A stretch of DNA of 27,056 bases from Lachnospiraceae bacterium (GTDB taxonomy: Bacteria > Bacillota > Clostridia > Lachnospirales > Lachnospiraceae), in assembly GCA_003447295.1 (NCBI GenBank), contig DLZQ01000037.1:784-27839 (forward strand). Direction: 5' to 3'. This document shows, piece after piece, positions 23,005 to 27,056 of this stretch. Numbering within the stretch: position 1 is the stretch's first letter; the number at the start of each line of letters is the position of its first letter. Both the position numbers and the translations under genes were made by a program. The notes below the pieces were generated by a model. That model was not told where the DNA came from. It searched no databases and was given only the letters and a program-made list of their open reading frames with translations.

Positions 23005-25212
23005 TCACATGAGCTCAGTGTCTTCCATTCTCTCTTCCACGAAATGGTTCAGCTTCACAAACGGGATCCGGATCACCAGTCCGATGAGCAGCCCTTCCAG
23101 CATGAACAGAATCAACTTCGCCAGGGCTGCCATATAGGCGGTTCCATACATTCCTGCCAGTGCCTCACGCATTGCCGTGATCGCATAGGGGAATGGGAAG
23201 AAGATGTATATCTTCTGATAAATATCGGGAAGCAGTTCAATAGGGAACGTTCCGCTGGATCCAGCGATCTGCAGCACCATAACAATTACGCAGACAGCCT
23301 TACCCACATCCCCGAATGCCAACGTCAGGGAATAGATCAGCAGAGAAAATGCAGTGGCGGTAAAACTTGCCGCCAGGAAAAACAGTCCCGGTTCCACAAT
23401 ATTTACATTCAGCAGCCACAGATCTCCCGCCACAATAATAGCAGCCTGGATCTGCGCCAGCAGTAAGAACAGAAGGTATCTGCCGAAATACAGCTGATAA
23501 CTCTGTACGTTTTTAAGATTTTTCGGTGATGCCTTTACCTTCACCAGTGCCACCAGAATCGTAGATCCTACCCAGATCGCCAACGTGGAATAGAACGGTG
23601 TCATGGCAGAACCGTAGGTGGCTACCGGATACATGGCTATGGTCTCCATCGTCACAGGAGATGCGAAATATGCTCCAAGGCTGTCAGGATCTCCTCCCAG
23701 GAAACGTACCAGAATATCCATCATTTCCTCTTCGGAGGCACCTTCCAGCTGTTCTGTCAGATCTGTCAGTTTTTGACTGATGCCGTCTACTACGCCCTGG
23801 ATCTGTCCCAGGCTCTCGCTGGTACCGTCTATCGCATCACCGACGCCTTCCATAACTACACCTATATTCTGTACGGTATTGCTCAATGTATTTACCAGGG
23901 TGGTCACCTGATTCAGCGAATCTGACATATTTGTCAGAACTTTCTGCATCTGGGGCACCAGATTGTTTTTATAGATGCCCTGCATATTACTCACGGAATT
24001 CTCACAGCTGTCAATGACATTCTTTAAATTATTCATGGCATTGTTGACATTGACCTTTGCTTTCTCTGCCGCCTGTTCATCGGTGGATTCCAGCACACTG
24101 CCTATGACTGTATTCATCATATCCAGTTCTTTCTGCATAGCTTTCAGCGCCTCGATGGCAGCATCCGTCGCAGCCGTATTGCCGCTTCCGCTGCCGGTAG
24201 AAGCATCTCCGCCGGATACACTTCCCTGCACCCGCTGTTCAATCAGCGCTGCCAGCAGATTGTTGACCTGTCCGTTCAGTGTGTTGGTATCCCTTGCCAC
24301 TTTATTCAGATCCTTCGTCATCTGTGCCGTATCGTCTGCCAGCTTGCTCTGATCCAGAATCTTTTTCATATCCTCCAGCGAGGTCTGTATGGTACTCATG
24401 GAGGTATCCACATTCGTACTGAAATTCGACAGCGTATCTCTGGTGGATGACAGATTCTGACTGCTTTGGTTCAGGCTTGCCGTCGTTGCATCCAACTTTT
24501 TCTGCATTACGGGAATCTCATAATTCACATGGGTGATCGCCGCTTCCAGTCTGTCATTCCCCGCCCGGAAAGTATCGATCATCGTACTGTATTCCTTCAG
24601 GTTGTCATTCAGTTCTTCCAGATCGGCACAAAATTCCTCCACATAGCTGTCTCCCTGCATCTGATCCGATACGGAATTACCCTCTTCGAAAATCGTGGTA
24701 GCTGCCACTTTGATAAAAGTCTCGTTAATAGTATTCTGCAACGTACCGGCTACCGTATCTGTGATCTTGGTAGCAATAGCGTTGCTCTTCTGATTCTGGT
24801 AATAAATCAGTGACGGATTCTCAAAATCGTCGGAGAAAACATTGTACATACTATATGTAAATTTATCCGTGATCACGATGGCGGCATAATATTTCCCCGC
24901 TTCCACTCCTTCCTGCGCTTCTTCCTCAGTATCTAAAAAGATCCATTTCACGCTGGTGTTAGAATGTAGACTCTCCAACACGGATTCTCCCATGTTCACC
25001 ACAGAGCCGTCCTTTCGCGTGTAATCCTTATCCAGAGACACCACCGCTACGGGGATTCCACCGGTATTGGCATAGGGATCCCAGTTGGCGAAAATATTAA
25101 ACCATGCATACAGCGACGGTATCACGCACAGCCCGATGATGATGACCAGTGCAAAAGGCTGTTTCACTAGCTTTTTCAGATCTCCTGTGAAAATTTTCCA
25201 AATGTTTTTCAT
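23005..25212 (-). CDS. YhgE/Pip-family membrane protein (upstream copy)
   Basis: A 735-residue paralogue of the gene at 20428. The N-terminus MKNIWKIFTGDLKKL and the first helix ending SLYAWFNIFANWDPY match closely; the large outer domain contains long Ser/Thr/Asn-rich coiled-coil-like segments (about 190-500) and a Gly/Ser linker (GDASTGSGSGNTAAT), then about five C-terminal helices with GSSGTFPIELLPDIYQ. The start codon overlaps the stop of the O-antigen-ligase-like gene as ATGA; GAGGAG is about 14 bases upstream, so translation is likely coupled. The two copies differ mainly in the outer domain, consistent with a heteromeric assembly rather than redundancy, but this is inference. Confidence 0.87.
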   Translation of the reverse strand: MKNIWKIFTGDLKKLVKQPFALVIIIGLCVIPSLYAWFNIFANWDPYANTGGIPVAVVSLDKDYTRKDGSVVNMGESVLESLHSNTSVKWIFLDTEEEAQEGVEAGKYYAAIVITDKFTYSMYNVFSDDFENPSLIYYQNQKSNAIATKITDTVAGTLQNTINETFIKVAATTIFEEGNSVSDQMQGDSYVEEFCADLEELNDNLKEYSTMIDTFRAGNDRLEAAITHVNYEIPVMQKKLDATTASLNQSSQNLSSTRDTLSNFSTNVDTSMSTIQTSLEDMKKILDQSKLADDTAQMTKDLNKVARDTNTLNGQVNNLLAALIEQRVQGSVSGGDASTGSGSGNTAATDAAIEALKAMQKELDMMNTVIGSVLESTDEQAAEKAKVNVNNAMNNLKNVIDSCENSVSNMQGIYKNNLVPQMQKVLTNMSDSLNQVTTLVNTLSNTVQNIGVVMEGVGDAIDGTSESLGQIQGVVDGISQKLTDLTEQLEGASEEEMMDILVRFLGGDPDSLGAYFASPVTMETIAMYPVATYGSAMTPFYSTLAIWVGSTILVALVKVKASPKNLKNVQSYQLYFGRYLLFLLLAQIQAAIIVAGDLWLLNVNIVEPGLFFLAASFTATAFSLLIYSLTLAFGDVGKAVCVIVMVLQIAGSSGTFPIELLPDIYQKIYIFFPFPYAITAMREALAGMYGTAYMAALAKLILFMLEGLLIGLVIRIPFVKLNHFVEERMEDTELM

Positions 25213-26825
25213 GCGATTTCTATCGACTCCTCATCTGTATCCGTTCTATGTAGCTTCTCCTGCCCCTGTCCGGCTTCGCATATCCCCAGCAGTAGAAAAA
25301 AAAGTGGAGCATTCAGTACCTGCTGAAAACTGATCAGAGAATGTATTCCGTAGGTAAAAAGCAGCATATTTGTCATGAAGTTTCCGCGATATTTTCGAAA
25401 TGCGGTAAAAAATACGGCTGCATAGGCGAGCACTCCAAGCACTCCCATATTGATCAGTGTCGTAAGCCATTCATTATGCGCATTCGTAAAAGTTGAACCG
25501 GCAAAATAGCCTTTATCGAACAGTACCGTACCTCCGGGCAACACTTGTCCCAAATAACCTGCAAAGCAATCCGGTCCGGCCCCCAACAACTTCTGCCTGA
25601 GATCTCCCTGGCAGAATCCCTGCCATGCCATCTGCCATAATCTTCCACGGTGATTACCCCATTCCGCGAAATCGCTGCCCTGCTGTTTCAAAATATACCA
25701 TATGACCGCACCCGCAGCCAATACCAGACTGCCGTACAGCACTCCGATCCGTAACATCCTCTTTTTCTTATCTGGGAGAACATGATGCATCCCGCAAAAT
25801 AACAGGCACACCGCTGCAAGCAAAATCCATCCCTGCCAGGCAGCCAGTCGCTTGGCAATACCGTCCTGCAACAGGATATCAAAGGTTCCCAGGGATTGCA
25901 TCCCCTTTCCCCACAGTAACATTCCCACACAGACACCGGTCAGCAGGAAAAGCATAGCCTCCCACAGCTTCGTTTTCTTCCGGCTGCTCCAAAAGCACAT
26001 CCACAGTGCCACACTTGCCACCATCACACCGCCGTCACTTCCCTGCAAAAACAGTAATATGACCACAAGAGTATTGCTGACTCCAAGCAACATCGAACTT
26101 CCTCTTCGCTCTTCTTCCACCGCCTTACAAAAAAGTGCCAGTGATAAAGGAAACATCACACTGTAATACCCGCTAAGCCAGTTGTTATTCCCCAGTGTAG
26201 TGAGCATATGTGTATATTCCCAGTCTCCCACGACATAACCCTTCAATAATCCCAATGGATCATAACCCAGTTTTTGGAGTAGTCCTATGAGTGCCACTGT
26301 GACAGACTCCGCTTCTCCCAGATATAAAATCCGGCTGTATTGTCCGCCGTAATTTGCTGCCAGCCAAAATCCGCCCACCATCAGGCAGATTGTGACAGCT
26401 CCCATATACCATTCCCTCTCTCCCGTCCACGCAGTACTTCCGTAAGGACTGCAAAGTGCAGAGACCACAGCGCAGGTTCCGTACAGACAGACTGCTGTCA
26501 CTACAATATGCTCCCTGCACCATACGATCATTTTTTCCCCGGTTTTTCTTATATACATACCGAAGCTACCGCATTTTTCCATCCGACAGCATTGTTCTAT
26601 CCGTCTGTGTTTTTCCATCAGGCAGCTTCTTACCACAACGATTATCTGTACCACCAGACAAATTCCCATACAGATCAGAGATATATTGCGATATAAATAA
26701 TATTTGCTATCGCCCAATTTGTAATATCCATTCCCGGGAATATAGTACAGCGGCAATACTACCAGAATGGCAGCCATATAGATTTGACATACGATTTTCA
26801 GAAATTCCTCTTTCCGCTTCTCCAT
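25209..26825 (-). CDS. O-antigen ligase/polymerase-like membrane protein
   Basis: A 538-residue protein with about a dozen membrane helices and a Wzy_C/WaaL-like signature. The outer loop contains a string of polar residues (LGNNNWLSGYYSVMFPLSL), and the late motif AHNEWLTTLINMGVLGVLAYA is the H-N-x-x-L...G..G pattern common to O-antigen polymerases and ligases. Such enzymes join or polymerise lipid-linked glycans at the outer face of the membrane. The start at 26825 has AAAGGAG about 10 bases upstream; an in-frame TTG at 26897 is rejected because it coincides with the -35 element. It ends in an ATGA overlap with the YhgE gene, so the operon ties a glycan enzyme to the YhgE pair. Substrate unknown. 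Confidence 0.78.
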   Translation of the reverse strand: MEKRKEEFLKIVCQIYMAAILVVLPLYYIPGNGYYKLGDSKYYLYRNISLICMGICLVVQIIVVVRSCLMEKHRRIEQCCRMEKCGSFGMYIRKTGEKMIVWCREHIVVTAVCLYGTCAVVSALCSPYGSTAWTGEREWYMGAVTICLMVGGFWLAANYGGQYSRILYLGEAESVTVALIGLLQKLGYDPLGLLKGYVVGDWEYTHMLTTLGNNNWLSGYYSVMFPLSLALFCKAVEEERRGSSMLLGVSNTLVVILLFLQGSDGGVMVASVALWMCFWSSRKKTKLWEAMLFLLTGVCVGMLLWGKGMQSLGTFDILLQDGIAKRLAAWQGWILLAAVCLLFCGMHHVLPDKKKRMLRIGVLYGSLVLAAGAVIWYILKQQGSDFAEWGNHRGRLWQMAWQGFCQGDLRQKLLGAGPDCFAGYLGQVLPGGTVLFDKGYFAGSTFTNAHNEWLTTLINMGVLGVLAYAAVFFTAFRKYRGNFMTNMLLFTYGIHSLISFQQVLNAPLFFLLLGICEAGQGQEKLHRTDTDEESIEIA

Positions 26826-26868
26826 CCCCAGTAGGCTCCTTTGTATCACAAACTGCGTAGCTACTTGA

Positions 26869-26897
26869 ATTGTAAGCGTTTCTCCCTCTTCTGTCAA
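26869..26897 (-). promoter_or_regulatory. Near-consensus promoter of the O-antigen-ligase-like/YhgE operon
   Basis: TTGACA (26897-26892), 17 bases, TACAAT (26874-26869) on the minus strand, the best sigma-A match in the window. Predicted start near 26862, leader about 37 bases. Confidence 0.85.
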
Positions 26898-26979
26898 ACC
26901 GTTTACTCTTTACAAAATTGTGAAATTGTATATTAAATTGAAAGTTACGCGGGCAATGAGCCGCGCATAGGCATAATGA

Positions 26980-27056
26980 AGACAGCGATGGGCGGTAGTG
27001 GTATTTTTCCGGGATCTGTCCCAGATCATCAGCATCGGACTGCAGATCGGCATGTG
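26980..27056 (+). pseudogene. Fragment of a polysaccharide ABC-2 permease, cut at the window edge
   Basis: After an in-frame stop at 26977-26979, the plus strand reads through a peptide including VFFRDLSQIISIGLQIGM. This resembles the mid-late region of TagG/Wzm permeases, which export teichoic acid or polysaccharide. The upstream half of such a permease is not present before it: the DNA there is the promoter region of the minus-strand operon. So it looks like a 5'-truncated remnant whose 3' part continues past the edge. Only 25 residues are visible, so an accidental match is possible. Confidence 0.4.

Noticed and set aside
22967..23008. Longer N-terminus of the 135-residue membrane protein
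   Set aside because: The extension overlaps the stop of the upstream YhgE gene and includes the AAAGGA ribosome binding site; no ribosome binding site precedes it.
26826..26897. Longer N-terminus of the O-antigen-ligase-like protein from TTG at 26897
   Set aside because: That TTG is the first base triplet of the -35 hexamer, so the mRNA would not contain it.

Overview
The window looks like a chromosomal segment of a Lachnospiraceae-type bacterium (Firmicutes, Clostridia). The basis is two type III glutamine synthetases, the Firmicute block ireB-ruvX-DUF1292-(rnj)-ylbF-mltG-trmR-trhP, YhgE/Pip proteins, strong AAGGAGG-type ribosome binding sites and roughly balanced GC. Family calls come from reading motifs by eye; no database search was possible. 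All genes but two run on the minus strand: a small HPr-like gene and a fragment at the right edge are on the plus strand.

Layout. 1-1.8 kb: a polytopic GT-C-like membrane protein with a promoter placed so that its mRNA may be leaderless. 1.9-6.5 kb: tandem type III glutamine synthetases; the downstream copy has a leader containing a hairpin and then an intrinsic terminator, which looks like an attenuator. 6.6-8.05 kb: a second GT-C-like membrane protein at the end of a long operon. 8.08-15.5 kb (read right to left): mtaB, ireB, ruvX, DUF1292, a 0.4-kb gap with a repeat and a well-formed RNA hairpin, then RNase J, a YlbF-family gene, a truncated MltG-like gene, trmR and trhP. 15.6-15.9 kb: a plus-strand HPr-like protein lacking the phosphorylatable His. 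16.0-20.3 kb (right to left): prmA, rsmE, cysteine desulfurase and thiI. 20.4-26.9 kb (right to left): an O-antigen-ligase-like gene, a YhgE/Pip protein, a two-helix membrane protein and a second YhgE/Pip protein, tightly coupled behind a near-consensus promoter. 26.98 kb to the end: a fragment resembling a polysaccharide ABC-2 permease.

How the genes fit together. The centre is a translation and RNA maintenance neighbourhood: TrhP and TrmR (5-methoxyuridine at tRNA position 34), MtaB (ms2t6A37), ThiI with its own desulfurase (s4U8), RsmE (16S m3U), PrmA (L11 methylation), RuvX/YqgF (16S maturation) and RNase J (RNA decay). Both ends carry cell-envelope membrane genes.

Structure beyond the genes includes a family of intergenic inverted repeats with arms like AGTAACTATTCAG (four copies, one serving as the thiI terminator), a hairpin-rich insert between 13-bp direct repeats carrying an extended -10 sequence, and two structured RNA leaders (glnN1 and rnj). 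No tRNA, rRNA, CRISPR array or intact insertion sequence was seen.
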